Source of the DNA: Rhodococcus rhodnii
Lineage (GTDB): Bacteria > Actinomycetota > Actinomycetes > Mycobacteriales > Pseudonocardiaceae
Length of the DNA: 64,000 nt
Direction of reading: 5' to 3'
NCBI GenBank assembly: GCA_000720375.1
Contig: JOAA01000021.1
Span: forward strand, 228,628 to 292,627
Within the stretch, counting starts at the first letter, position 1, and each line of letters starts with the position of its first letter. A program made the translations under genes and the position numbers. The notes under the pieces were generated by a model. It was not told where the DNA came from. It worked only from the letters and a program-made list of their open reading frames with translations, and searched no databases. Positions 43,384-53,807 of this stretch are shown piece after piece.

Positions 43384-44427
43384 TCAAGGAGTGACCGGGA
43401 TGTTGGTCAATCCCTTGGTCGCCCTGGTGACGGTGTTCGACGCGTACACCACGTTCGGCCGCTCGCGGCACTTCGATGTGGACGTGATCCTGATCGCGTA
43501 CTCCCCTGCGCCACCAAGATCGGATTTGTTGTCGCGCCAAGTGTTTCCGCACCCGTTCAGCAACGACGGCGTTGTGCTCGGGTTGTGCGTCTCGTAGCCG
43601 TTCGCGAACGTTCCCGGGCTGCTGAAGGTTCCGGTGTTGTTCTCGATCAGGTAACCGGTGCCCTTCACGTCGACCCACGAGTCCGCGGAGTTCTGGCCGG
43701 TGATGCCCTGGCCGTTGAACGTGTTGCCACGGATCACGCCGCCCTGGGTGCCTTCCTTGACATCAATGGGTTCCGCGGCGATGTTCGGACCGATCCGGTT
43801 GTCCAGCACCTGAACCCGGTCGGCTTTGTCCACGCCACCGCTGTTGCCATGGCACTTCCAGTTGGAGTTCGCGGATCCGATGTAGACGCCTTCGCCGTAA
43901 CCCTTCTGCACCAACCCTGTGTCGGTGATCCGCGAGTTGCGGATCACGCTGTCCGCGGAGGAACGCCTGAAGTGCACGGCTTCTTCGTCCACGTGGTGTA
44001 CGTAGACGCCGTCGATGGTGGTGTGGTGGGAATTGTCCAGGATGATGCCCTTCTTGGACTCCGCCACGGTGAAGCCGGTCAGGTTCCAGTACGGCGCGCC
44101 ATACAACCAAAGCCCGTAACCGGAGTCCCACCCAGCGGTCGGCGCCGGGCAGGACGGCGCCGTACCGCTGGGGCCGTCGTTGATCAGCACGGCGTTCGCC
44201 GGGCCGGTCAACGTGATCGGCTGGGAGGAGGTCCCGGCTTTCTGCGATACGAACGATCCGCGATACGTGCCCGCGGCCATCCTGATGGTCGTCCCAGGGG
44301 TGGCGCCGGCCAACGCGGCTTGCAACTGCGCGGCGGTGGAAACGTCCACAGTGGCCGCGGACGCCGACGGTGTCACGGCGACGAAAGCGGTCAGCATGGC
44401 CGCGGCGAGTGCCAGTGTGCTTTTCAT
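43384..44427 (-). CDS. Secreted right-handed parallel beta-helix protein
   Basis: 347 aa. Signal peptide MKSTLALAAAMLTAFVAVTP then cleavage after ASA near 25. Next is a DUF1565/pectate-lyase type start (VDVSTAAQLQAALAGATPGT), then coils with N-x-x/G-I patterns (HHTTIDGVYVHHVDEEAVHF etc.) to the end. Family members are polysaccharide lyases or glycan-binding. No catalytic residue set is assigned with confidence. The ATG overlaps the upstream gene stop (TGATG). Confidence 0.85.
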   Translation of the reverse strand: MKSTLALAAAMLTAFVAVTPSASAATVDVSTAAQLQAALAGATPGTTIRMAAGTYRGSFVSQKAGTSSQPITLTGPANAVLINDGPSGTAPSCPAPTAGWDSGYGLWLYGAPYWNLTGFTVAESKKGIILDNSHHTTIDGVYVHHVDEEAVHFRRSSADSVIRNSRITDTGLVQKGYGEGVYIGSANSNWKCHGNSGGVDKADRVQVLDNRIGPNIAAEPIDVKEGTQGGVIRGNTFNGQGITGQNSADSWVDVKGTGYLIENNTGTFSSPGTFANGYETHNPSTTPSLLNGCGNTWRDNKSDLGGAGEYAIRITSTSKCRERPNVVYASNTVTRATKGLTNIPVTP

Positions 44428-46352
44428 CAGCGGCTCACATTCTTGAGGAACAGTGACTGGGCGGTGTCGGTTTTGGTGGCGTCGACGCCGTGACCGCCGG
44501 TGTAGTCGCGTTGTTCGTTCTTGGCCCAGTCGGAGATCGGGGTGCCACCGACGTCCAGGTGCTGATACCCGGTGCCGTTCCAGCCGAAGACGTAGATCCG
44601 CTGTTTGTCCGGGTAGTAGTCCTGGAACGGGCCGTTCGTGGACAGCTGCTTGGTCATCGTGTTGTTGAAGAACACGTTGCGTGCGCCGGTCGCGCCGGAC
44701 CATTTCACGGCTTTCTTGCCCGCGCCCCACCAGATCGGGAACCAGTTCGAGTCGTCCGGGCCACCGCCGCCCTCGTCGCCGCAGTTGGCCCGGCAGTTGC
44801 CCGACCGGTGCCCGTAGTTGACCCGGACGGTGTTGAGCTCGAACAGGTTGTTGCGTTCCCACCCGCCGTGCAGGTTCAGATCCGAGTCGAAGTCGTTGCC
44901 GATCACCACGTTGCCCGACGCCGACCACTGGAAGGTGAAGTGCCGCAAGTTCCGCGACGTGTTCCCGGCGTACAGCGAATCCCACACGCGGGAGCCGCGG
45001 AAGTAGCCGTTGCCGCCCTTGCCCTTGTTCCACGAACCGTCCAGCTCGTTGTTCACGATCTGCAGGTTCTTGGCTTCCTCGGTGACGATCGGGTGCGATC
45101 CGGTCATCTCCGCCCGCATGCCCCGCACCCAGGAGTTGGCCGCCCACTTGAACACGATCCCGTGCATCTGCGCCCGCGGGTCCATGTTGCCGTAGTTGTT
45201 CACCGCCTCTGCCTTGTTCAGGTTCGGCATGTCCTGCGTGAAGGTGAAGTTCTCAAAACCCACACCCACCACCGGATCCACCAGGGGCGCGGCCTTCGAG
45301 TCATACGTCGCACCGCCGATCGCCGGTGATCCGTCCGATGTGGAATTGACGGGAACGTCGAACTCAAGCGGCTTGTCGAGGGTGATGGTGCGCTGGGAGG
45401 TGTTGACCGCGGTGATGGTGAAGATCTGCTGACGCATGTGCATGTTCAGCAACGGCCAGCTCGTCGGCAACGCCTGCTGTTGCTGGTAGAACTTCTGCGA
45501 GTTGGCCGCCCGGATGTTCACGAACGAGCCGACCGTCAGCGCACTGATCGACCCACTCGTTGCCAGGTGCACCACCCGGTCCCCGGTTCGTGCGGAGAAT
45601 CCGGTGTCGCCGGACTTGGCGCGCAGTTTGACGCCCGACTTCCAGTGCACGTTCACCGTGCCCTCGAAGATGTCCTTGCGGTTGGCCGGAGCCGAGCTGT
45701 AGTCGCTCTGGTAGCTCGAGTGCACACCACGCGACTGCACCCGGAACAACCCGCGACCTGGCCAGAGCCAACCGCCCTTGCCGCTGCCGTGTGTCATTCC
45801 GTCCTCGTCCCAGTCCGATTTGTCCTCGGTCAGGGTGTCGTACAGAGTGTTGGCATCGGGCCGATAGACCACCCTCGTCGCGGACATCCCGGCACCGCGA
45901 ATGATCAGGTAATCCGCGTCGACCCGCAGTTCACGGGAAACCGCCAGCTCACCGGCAGGCAGCGTGATCAGGCTCAGTTTCGTGTAGTTCGCCGAACCGG
46001 AACAGGAACTGCGAATAGCGTCGATGGCTGACTGCAGACCAGCGGAATCATCGGCGCCGTCGTTCGGTTTGACGTTGTATTGACTCCGCAACTCATCCGG
46101 CGTGATCTGACACGTTTGACTGGAGTTGACATCACCGGAACCGGGCAGGTCCAGCCCGCCCCGATACCCGGCCTTTGTCCAGTCGACCAGGCCCGACACG
46201 GGCGCACGACGGTTGCCCGCGGACAGATCCAGGCTGGTCAAAGCGCCTGGGCCGGGCGCTGAACTGGCGGAAGGGGAAGGTAGCGCGATCATTCCGGCAG
46301 CGACCGCGGCACTGGCCGCGAGCGCAAGGAAACCACGATGTTTCCACGCCAT
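44427..46352 (-). CDS. Large secreted pectate-lyase-superfamily beta-helix protein
   Basis: 641 aa. Signal peptide with a hydrophobic run LALAASAAVAAGMIALP near 10-26 and cleavage near 33. A region NDGADDSAGLQSAIDAIRSS near 97 matches the DGxxDdt start of pectate-lyase/GH28-like and GH55-like proteins. An inserted beta domain (about 225-330) separates it from the coils (VGFENFTFTQ, NLQIVNNELDG, GNVVIGNDFDSDLNLHG). Several cysteines suggest disulfides. GGAGG lies 5 nt before the ATG. It probably attacks an extracellular polysaccharide with its partner. Confidence 0.8.
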   Translation of the reverse strand: MAWKHRGFLALAASAAVAAGMIALPSPSASSAPGPGALTSLDLSAGNRRAPVSGLVDWTKAGYRGGLDLPGSGDVNSSQTCQITPDELRSQYNVKPNDGADDSAGLQSAIDAIRSSCSGSANYTKLSLITLPAGELAVSRELRVDADYLIIRGAGMSATRVVYRPDANTLYDTLTEDKSDWDEDGMTHGSGKGGWLWPGRGLFRVQSRGVHSSYQSDYSSAPANRKDIFEGTVNVHWKSGVKLRAKSGDTGFSARTGDRVVHLATSGSISALTVGSFVNIRAANSQKFYQQQQALPTSWPLLNMHMRQQIFTITAVNTSQRTITLDKPLEFDVPVNSTSDGSPAIGGATYDSKAAPLVDPVVGVGFENFTFTQDMPNLNKAEAVNNYGNMDPRAQMHGIVFKWAANSWVRGMRAEMTGSHPIVTEEAKNLQIVNNELDGSWNKGKGGNGYFRGSRVWDSLYAGNTSRNLRHFTFQWSASGNVVIGNDFDSDLNLHGGWERNNLFELNTVRVNYGHRSGNCRANCGDEGGGGPDDSNWFPIWWGAGKKAVKWSGATGARNVFFNNTMTKQLSTNGPFQDYYPDKQRIYVFGWNGTGYQHLDVGGTPISDWAKNEQRDYTGGHGVDATKTDTAQSLFLKNVSR

Positions 46353-46420
46353 GAAAACCTCCGGTGGCGGCGGACAGGGGACGGCAGATGTGCGGCGGCA
46401 CTCACACCCGAGGTAGTCCT

Positions 46421-46450
46421 GTTGTAGCCCACCGAAGAGCTATTCGTCAA
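46421..46450 (-). promoter_or_regulatory. Sigma-70-type promoter of the beta-helix operon
   Basis: On the minus strand TTGACG (46450-46445) and TACAAC (46426-46421) with an 18-nt spacer, about 70 nt upstream of the ATG at 46352. Good match to housekeeping consensus in high-GC Gram-positives. Confidence 0.5.
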
Positions 46451-46593
46451 ACAATTGCGGCGTCCGCGTCCATATACGTGAAATAGGGAAAGAAATGGCC
46501 TTCCAGTGCACAAAAAGGCCACCACGATCCCGTCCGGCCGGGACAGTTTCCTGAGTGGATCACGGTCGCGGTCCCTGGTCTCCAGGAAAGACC

Positions 46594-47259
46594 GTGACGC
46601 AGCATGCGGCCATGAACGTGGATACCTGGGAAATGGTCGTCGTGCACCGGATGTTCCGGCGGGAGTTCGCGCTGCTGCCCGACCTGGTCAAGAACGTCGC
46701 CGAGGGCGACCGCGACCGGGCGAAGGTTGTCGGCGACCACCTGGCGGCCCTGATACGCGGCCTGCACCACCATCACACCGGCGAGGACGAGTTGCTGTGG
46801 CCGAAGCTGCTCGACCGCGTGAGCACCCTGGACACCGAGCTGGTGCAACGGATGGAAGCCCAACACGAGGCGGTGTCCGGCTTGATCGAACACGTCGAGG
46901 CCCTGCTGCCCCGCTGGCACCTCACTGCGGACCGGGAGATCGGCAGCGAGCTCGCCGCGCTGCTGGCCGACATGTCGATCCGGCTCAACGAACACCTGGA
47001 CGACGAGGAGCAGTACGTGCTTCCGCTGGTCTCCCTGTTCATCACCGAGCCTGAGTGGAAAGCGTTGGGCGACCACGGGAAGAGCGGTGTCGAGAAGGGA
47101 GCGGCCGGCTTCGTGACACTCGGCATGATCCTCGAGGACGCCACGCCCACGGAAAAGGTGCGGTTCCTTGGATTGCTGCCCGCACCTGTCCGTCTCATCT
47201 ACAAACTCCTCGGCGCGGGCATCCATCGTCGCGCGAAGGAGCGCCTGCTCGCCGCATAG
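46594..47259 (+). CDS. Hemerythrin HHE domain protein
   Basis: 221 aa from a GTG at 46594, 6 nt after AGGA. Diiron ligands are visible: His in VVHRMFRREF near 17, HH/E in LHHHHTGEDELLWPK near 55-64, His in QHEAVSG near 90, and His/E in LNEHLDDEEQYVLP near 130. Such proteins bind oxygen, NO or iron. The N-terminal QHAAMN lies before the domain. It stands alone. Confidence 0.88.
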   Translation: MTQHAAMNVDTWEMVVVHRMFRREFALLPDLVKNVAEGDRDRAKVVGDHLAALIRGLHHHHTGEDELLWPKLLDRVSTLDTELVQRMEAQHEAVSGLIEHVEALLPRWHLTADREIGSELAALLADMSIRLNEHLDDEEQYVLPLVSLFITEPEWKALGDHGKSGVEKGAAGFVTLGMILEDATPTEKVRFLGLLPAPVRLIYKLLGAGIHRRAKERLLAA

Positions 47260-47677
47260 TCAGCCGTCGGCTTTCCACGGCGGCAACCACATCGGCTTGC
47301 CGGTCTGCAGAAACGACTTCATGTTCGACAGCACCGCGGCCCAGCCACCAGCCGCCGCACGCAGCTCCGCCTCGTCGGCGAGGTCGTCGTGCGTGACCGT
47401 CAGCCGGACGATTTGCGTACCGCTGGATGTCGAACGTGACCTTGGACCTCACGTCCGGAGTGGACGGATCGGCCCACGTGAACACCAAGCGCCGTGGCGC
47501 CGTGCTCTCCTCGATCACGCCGACGACGTCCGAGGCCGAACCGTCCGCGCGCCGATGCTCACAACTGGAGCCGACCTGCCGGTCCGACACGTTGCTGTGG
47601 CCCCAGTACTGCAGGGAGAGCTCCGGGTCGGTGATCGCCGACCACACCTTCTCCGGGGTGCTCTCGATATAGGTCAG
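47260..47677 (-). pseudogene. SRPBCC (AHSA1-like) gene with frameshift and CTG at the start site
   Basis: The first part DLTYIESTPEKVWSAITDPE up to SKVTFDIQRY is SRPBCC-like; the matching end QIVRLTVTHDDLADEAELRA ... SFLQTGKPMWLPPW is in another frame, so a frameshift lies near 47430. GGAGG stands 7 nt before CTG at 47675-47677, where AHSA1-like genes usually start with ATG. The stop is at 47260. It may be a decayed gene, or the two defects could be sequencing errors. Confidence 0.65.
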
Positions 47678-47916
47678 GTCTCCGCCTCCTTTCTCGGTTG
47701 CTTCGCAACCATCGTCAGGAGGCAGCCGCCGGTAACTTCTGGGGCCGAGCGCCCAGACCCCACGGCGCCAGCTCCTTCTGACCCAGCGCTGGGCACGTCG
47801 CACTTGAACCAGCGTGGCTTTGTCACCGTGGTGACACCAGTTCCCGCCGACCCTGGTCCTGGACCTGTCCAGGCGCGACCATTCGAAACTGTGGACCTGT
47901 GTGTCAAGCGTGCTAC

Positions 47917-47940
47917 TTTGTACCAAGCTCTCGGTACAAA
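47917..47940. promoter_or_regulatory. Inverted repeat, candidate GntR/YtrA operator
   Basis: TTTGTACC (47917-47924) and GGTACAAA (47933-47940) are perfect 8-bp arms around an 8-nt spacer. It ends next to the ribosome site GGAGGGG (47941-47947) of the membrane protein that is coupled to a GntR regulator. The position fits auto-repression. Confidence 0.6.
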
Positions 47941-47949
47941 GGAGGGGCG

Positions 47950-48840
47950 ATGCGCCTGGACTGGCAGATGGTCCTGCTGTACGCACTGTGCGGCCTTGCC
48001 CTGCTGGTAGTGCTATGGCCGACGGTCAACGGCGGCAGGCGGTTCCTCCGGCGGTGGGGCGTCAAGGACCCGACCGAGGAACAGGGTCTGCTCGCCCGGC
48101 GATACCTCCTGGACCGGCGCTTGCTCTATCCGCCGCTGTTCATCGCGGCGCCTTTCGTCACGGGCGGTGACAACAGTTTCTGGCCGCCGCTCGTGCTGGC
48201 GCTGCTCCTGGCCGAGATCATCGGGACGCTCCGGCCCGTCCGCGGTCCCCGCGCCGCCATCCTGACCCGCCGAGCCTGGGGCGATCTTGTCCAGCGCTGG
48301 GCGGTCGTTCTCATGCTTGTGCTCGGTGTCTTCGCCGTTGTCCTTGCGGTTGCCGCGAAGTTCGCGCAGGAATGGGGCCAGCAAGTCCTGAGCACGTATC
48401 CACCCGACGGCACACGGATGCCCGACAGCACCGTCATCTCGCAGACGGCCGACGTTCAAGCCAGAGTCACGGATCCCAGGTGGTTGATCGTCATCATCGC
48501 GGTCGTCCTCGCGACCGCCGCCGTGCTGGGGATCGTGTGGCTGGCGGTCCGCCGAGGTTCGATCGCCGATCTGCAGGTCGACGCCGCACTGCGGACCCGT
48601 AGCGCCCGCGTCGCGGTCGGCATCGGAATCGCTTTCATGGCAACGAGTGTCGGCGAAGCCAACAGGGCGCTCAGCATCCTGCGCGGCACGCACTGGCCAG
48701 TGCCCGAGCCCTGGCTGCTCGCCGGTACCGGTGGCCTGGAAGCACTGACCTTGCCGTTGTTGTTCATCGCCGCAACCGGGTGGATCTGGGTGGCCAATCC
48801 AGCGAACCGGATGCCGTACGTCCAGTCCACCCAGACGTGA
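47950..48840 (+). CDS. Polytopic membrane protein coupled to GntR regulator
   Basis: 296 aa. Seven or so hydrophobic helices (e.g. WQMVLLYALCGLALLVVLWP at the start, WLIVIIAVVLATAAVLGIVW in the middle). GGAGGGG precedes the ATG. The GntR gene begins at its stop (GTGA). No ABC ATPase is present, unlike typical ytrA operons. Function unknown; perhaps a membrane permease or sensor of envelope state. Confidence 0.75.
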   Translation: MRLDWQMVLLYALCGLALLVVLWPTVNGGRRFLRRWGVKDPTEEQGLLARRYLLDRRLLYPPLFIAAPFVTGGDNSFWPPLVLALLLAEIIGTLRPVRGPRAAILTRRAWGDLVQRWAVVLMLVLGVFAVVLAVAAKFAQEWGQQVLSTYPPDGTRMPDSTVISQTADVQARVTDPRWLIVIIAVVLATAAVLGIVWLAVRRGSIADLQVDAALRTRSARVAVGIGIAFMATSVGEANRALSILRGTHWPVPEPWLLAGTGGLEALTLPLLFIAATGWIWVANPANRMPYVQSTQT

Positions 48841-49193
48841 CCAGAATCCTCGTCGACCCGGACAACGGCGTCCCACCATGGCGGCAAGTGCGTGACCAGC
48901 TCGTCCGGCTGATCCAGTCCGGCGAACTCGCCGTCGGCACACCGCTTCCGGCGATCCGGCAACTCGCCAACGACCTCGGCCTGTCCGCGGGCACGGTCGC
49001 ACGCGTCTACCGCGAACTGGAAACCGCGGGCGTCCTGCACACGGCGAGACGCAAAGGCACTGTCGTAGCAGCGGTTCCCAGCCCGGCGACCGACGCGTTG
49101 GATGACGCGGCGGCGCAGTTCGTCAGCCAGGCCAAGGCGCTTGGCGTGGATCTCGACGCAGCTGTCGAAGCCGTCAGCCGATCGTGGGAATGA
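48837..49193 (+). CDS. GntR family regulator, YtrA type
   Basis: 118 aa from a GTG that overlaps the previous stop. Winged helix PPWRQVRDQLVRLIQSGELA followed by GLSAGTVARVYRELETAGVL and a short C-terminal dimerisation helix, the size typical of YtrA. It probably represses its own operon through the palindrome at 47917-47940. It overlaps the convergent amidase by 20 nt. Confidence 0.9.
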   Translation: MTRILVDPDNGVPPWRQVRDQLVRLIQSGELAVGTPLPAIRQLANDLGLSAGTVARVYRELETAGVLHTARRKGTVVAAVPSPATDALDDAAAQFVSQAKALGVDLDAAVEAVSRSWE

Positions 49194-50709
49194 ACTTCGG
49201 TGCCTGCCGGGCATCCGCGGCACGTTCGAAGGCCGCGCCCAGAGCGAGCACCTTGGCATCCGACCACCGGCCGGCGAAGAACGACACCCCGATCGGCAAC
49301 GGACCCGCGAACCCACCAGGTACCGACACGTTCGGATAGCCGGAAACCGCTGCCGGGCTGGAAGATCCGAGTACGAACGCGTCGCCGGTGGCGTAGTCGG
49401 TCTTCCACGCCGGGCTGTTGGTCGGCGCCATGATCGCGTCAAGCTTGTGTGCCGCAAGGGTTTCGTCGATGGACCGGCGAGCGAGGGTGGTGGCGGTGGT
49501 CCGCTGCCTGACCACAGTCGGATCCGTGGTCGGCGGCGCGACGGCCGCCTGTTCGAAGATCTCCTGACCGAACTTCGACAACTCCACCGGATCCTGGCGG
49601 TTGAACGCGATCAGTTCGTCCACAGTGTTCGGTCCGCCGGGCCGCGCGGCCAGGTAGGCGTGCAGGTCGCGTTTGAATTCGGCGATCAGCGCCGGGAACT
49701 CGTTCTCGCCGATCTCGTTCTGGTACGGCAACTCCACGTCCACCACAGTCGCGCCCTGCGCCCGCAAGGTCCGCACCGCGGCCGCGACAACACGATCAAC
49801 GTCGGCATCGGCCCCGGCCAGGCGCCAGACGCCGATCCTGGCTCCGCGCAACGCATCCGGCTTCAGCAAGGCCGCGTAGTCCCGTGGCTGACCGGCGGGG
49901 ATCGCGCCTGTGGCGGCGTCCGAGGGATCACGGCCCTGGATGACCGACAAGGTGATCGCGGAGTCGACGACGTGCCTGGTCATCGGACCCGCGGTGTCCT
50001 GCTCCGCGGAGATCGGCACCACGCCGGACCGGCTCACCAGGCCCAGAGTCGGCTTGTGACCGACGATTCCATTGGCGCCGGACGGGCATACGATCGATCC
50101 GTCGGTCTCGGTGCCGATCGCGACCTGCGCGAGGCTGGCCGCGATCGCCGCACCCGAACCGGACGAGGACCCGCACGGATTCCGGTCGAGCACGAACGGG
50201 TTGTTCGTCTGCCCACCCACGCCCGACCAGCCGGAAGTCGACCGGGTCGAGCGGAAGTTCGCCCATTCCGACAGATTGAGCTTGCCCAGGATCACCGCGC
50301 CGCCGCGATACAACCGATTCACCAGGTGCGCGTCCGCGGCAGGCTTGGACCGCAACGCCCGAGAGCCTGCGGTCGTCGGCATCGCCCGCGTATCGACGTT
50401 GTCCTTCAACAGCACCGGAATGCCGTCGAGTGGCCCCCGCTCCCGGCCGGTGCGCCTGCGGGCGTCGCTCGCCGCGGCTTCGGCGAGCGCGCGCTCGTTC
50501 ACCGCCACGACCGAGCGGATCTTGCCGTCGACCGCCTTGATCCGGCCAAGGTAGGCCTTGGTCAGGGCGACCGAGGTGAGCCGTCCCTTGTCCATCTGAC
50601 GCTGCAGTTCAGGGATGGTCGCGTCGTCGAGATCCAGCGAAGACGCCGAAGCCGGCACGGGACCGGCGACCAACGCGGCCGTGGCGAGCAGTACGAGTGG
50701 CAGGCGCAT
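49174..50709 (-). CDS. Secreted amidase (amidase signature family)
   Basis: 511 aa from ATG 50709. Signal peptide LPLVLLATAALVAGPVPASA. The Ser-cisSer-Lys triad: Lys in LLKDNVDT near 102, Ser in the GSSSGSGAAIAASLAQ region near 180-200 with cis-Ser TETDGSIVCPSG. It hydrolyses amides outside the cell. It lies downstream of the peptide ABC transporter on the same strand (50-nt gap), which suggests it supplies small amides or peptides for uptake. Confidence 0.92.
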   Translation of the reverse strand: MRLPLVLLATAALVAGPVPASASSLDLDDATIPELQRQMDKGRLTSVALTKAYLGRIKAVDGKIRSVVAVNERALAEAAASDARRRTGRERGPLDGIPVLLKDNVDTRAMPTTAGSRALRSKPAADAHLVNRLYRGGAVILGKLNLSEWANFRSTRSTSGWSGVGGQTNNPFVLDRNPCGSSSGSGAAIAASLAQVAIGTETDGSIVCPSGANGIVGHKPTLGLVSRSGVVPISAEQDTAGPMTRHVVDSAITLSVIQGRDPSDAATGAIPAGQPRDYAALLKPDALRGARIGVWRLAGADADVDRVVAAAVRTLRAQGATVVDVELPYQNEIGENEFPALIAEFKRDLHAYLAARPGGPNTVDELIAFNRQDPVELSKFGQEIFEQAAVAPPTTDPTVVRQRTTATTLARRSIDETLAAHKLDAIMAPTNSPAWKTDYATGDAFVLGSSSPAAVSGYPNVSVPGGFAGPLPIGVSFFAGRWSDAKVLALGAAFERAADARQAPKFIPTIG

Positions 50710-50759
50710 AGAAGCACCCCACTCCTGAACGCTTGATCGGGTCAACCCGACCTTCGTCG

Positions 50760-51785
<1,026 letters not shown>

Positions 51786-51790
51786 CGTGT

Positions 51791-52807
51791 TCAGCCCAGT
51801 CGTTCGAGCTCGTCGGTGCGGATGCGTTTCTTGTCCGCTGTGGACAGATGACACGCCGACGCGTGACCTGTCTCGGGCAGAAGCGCGGGCCGCTCAGTGG
51901 TGCACCGGGCATCCGGTACGCGGTCGCGGTAGTCGCAGCGCGGGTTGAACGGGCACCCGCTCGGCGGTTCGATCAGGCTCGGCGGCGTGCCGCGGACAGG
52001 CACCAGCGGCACGTCCACGTCACCGCCCAAGTGCGGAATCGACGACAGCAAGCCCCAGCTGTACGGGTGCTGCGGTGTTTTCAGCACTTCACGGACCGTT
52101 CCGCGTTCGACCGCACGGCCCGCGTACATCACGAGCACGTCGTCGGCCATCTGCGCGACCACGCCCATGTCATGGGTGATCAGGATGATCGCCGTATCGA
52201 ACTCGGACTGCAGTTCCCGCAACAGGTCCAGGATCTGTGCCTGCACAGTGACGTCCAACGCGGTGGTCGGCTCGTCCGCGATCAGCAAGGCAGGGTTGCA
52301 GCACAACGCGATCGCGATCATCGCGCGCTGCCGCATGCCGCCGGAGAACTCGTGCGGGTACTCCTTCGCCCGGCGTTCCGGTTGCGGGATGCCGACCCTG
52401 GACAGCATCTCCACGGCCCGTGCCCACGCCTTCTTCTTGTTCGCGCCGGTGTGCCGCCGGTAGGTCTCGGCGATCTGCTCCCCCACCGTGTAGTACGGCG
52501 AGAGCGAGGTCAGCGGGTCCTGGAAGATCATCGAGATACCGTTGCCGCGCAGCTTCTGCATGGCCGACTCGCTGGCCCCGACCAGTTGCTTGCCGTTGAA
52601 GAGGATCTCGCCGGTGACCGTGGTCTTCTCCGGGTTGTGCAGGCCGAGAATGGCCAGGTTCGAGACGCTCTTGCCCGAGCCCGACTCGCCGACGATGCCC
52701 AATGTACGGCCTTTGGCCAGGTCGAAGGACAATCCGTCGACGGCCTTGACCACACCGTCCTCTGTGGAGAAATGCACCTTCAGGTCACGCACCGACAGAA
52801 TGGTCAT
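51791..52807 (-). CDS. Oligopeptide/dipeptide ABC transporter ATP-binding protein (DppD-like)
   Basis: 338 aa. Walker A GESGSGKS near 38, signature FSGGMRQRAMIA near 155, Walker B LLIADEPTTALD. C-terminal cysteines CPFNPRC...RC in the oligo_HPY domain. It overlaps the permease stop by ATGA. First ATPase of the pair. Confidence 0.93.
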   Translation of the reverse strand: MTILSVRDLKVHFSTEDGVVKAVDGLSFDLAKGRTLGIVGESGSGKSVSNLAILGLHNPEKTTVTGEILFNGKQLVGASESAMQKLRGNGISMIFQDPLTSLSPYYTVGEQIAETYRRHTGANKKKAWARAVEMLSRVGIPQPERRAKEYPHEFSGGMRQRAMIAIALCCNPALLIADEPTTALDVTVQAQILDLLRELQSEFDTAIILITHDMGVVAQMADDVLVMYAGRAVERGTVREVLKTPQHPYSWGLLSSIPHLGGDVDVPLVPVRGTPPSLIEPPSGCPFNPRCDYRDRVPDARCTTERPALLPETGHASACHLSTADKKRIRTDELERLG

Positions 52808-53787
52808 GCTGTCACCTTGATTCGCGGGTCGATGGCGGCATAGACCACGTCGACGATGATGTTGGCGACCACGACGGCCGCTGACGCCAGCATGACCACG
52901 CCCATCATCATGGGCAGGTCGGAGGCGACCACCGAGTTGACCGCCAGCTGCCCGACACCGACAAGGCTGAACGACGTCTCGGTGATGATCGCACCGGCGA
53001 ACAGCCCGGCGATGTCCAGGCCGAGGATTGTCGCGATAGGACTCATCGCGCCGCGGAACGCGTGCTTGAAGTACACCTGGCCGGTGCTCAAACCCTTGGC
53101 GCGCACGGTACGGATGAAGTCCTCGTTCAGTACGTCGACCATGGCGGAGCGAGTCAGGCGCGCGTAGTACGCCATGAAGATGAACGCCAGGCAGATCCAC
53201 GGCAGGATCAACCCGCTCGCCCAGTCCAGCGGATTGTCGAAGAACGACACGTAATGCGGCCGTGGCAGCAGATCCGTGCTGTACACGAAGAGGTACAGCA
53301 TGAACGGTGCCAGCACGTAGATCTGCATCGACCCGGCCAGCAACGCGAAGCCCATGGCGAGCTTGTCGGCGAGCTTTCCCTTACGCAGCGCGGCAAGCAT
53401 GCCAAGGCCGACACCGAGTACGAGGAACAGCACCACCGCGCCGATGGCCAGCGACAGCGTCACCGGCAGGCGGTCGGCCACGGTGTCGAAGACCGGCTGC
53501 TTGTTGACGAACGAGTAGCCGAAGCACGGCGCCTCGCACATCTTCTCGCCGATCATCCGGCCTGCGAAGATCCCGCCGAGGTAGACCAGGTACTGCTGCC
53601 AGATCGGCTGATCGAGGCCGAGACCGCGGCGGATCTCGTCCATCAGCGCGGGCGTGCAGACCTTCCCGCACGACAGTGCCGCCACCTCGTTGCCGGGCAC
53701 GGCGAAGAAGAGCAGGAACGTGATGGCGCTGATCACCAGAAGGATCACGATGGCGCCGAGCACCCTGCGGACAAGGAAGACCAGCAT
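52804..53787 (-). CDS. Peptide ABC transporter permease (DppB-like)
   Basis: 327 aa, six helices. N-terminal MLVFLVRRVLGAIVILLVIS, extracytoplasmic loop with four cysteines (SCGKVCTP and KMCEAPC), and the EAA loop DFIRTVRAKGLSTGQVYFKH. Paired with the DppC-like permease upstream. A strong hairpin between it and the binding protein (53808-53838) may lower its expression relative to the lipoprotein. Confidence 0.92.
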   Translation of the reverse strand: MLVFLVRRVLGAIVILLVISAITFLLFFAVPGNEVAALSCGKVCTPALMDEIRRGLGLDQPIWQQYLVYLGGIFAGRMIGEKMCEAPCFGYSFVNKQPVFDTVADRLPVTLSLAIGAVVLFLVLGVGLGMLAALRKGKLADKLAMGFALLAGSMQIYVLAPFMLYLFVYSTDLLPRPHYVSFFDNPLDWASGLILPWICLAFIFMAYYARLTRSAMVDVLNEDFIRTVRAKGLSTGQVYFKHAFRGAMSPIATILGLDIAGLFAGAIITETSFSLVGVGQLAVNSVVASDLPMMMGVVMLASAAVVVANIIVDVVYAAIDPRIKVTA

Positions 53788-53807
53788 CGAACGGGCATCT
53801 CCAGTGC

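Noticed and set aside
46497..46520. GGCCTT/AAGGCC inverted repeat before the hemerythrin gene
   Set aside because: Arms of 6 bp with a long loop in a region without a clear role.
50737..50750. Palindrome TCGGGTCAACCCGA between amidase and DppF-like genes
   Set aside because: Only a 6-bp arm with 2-nt loop; too short to assign as operator or terminator.
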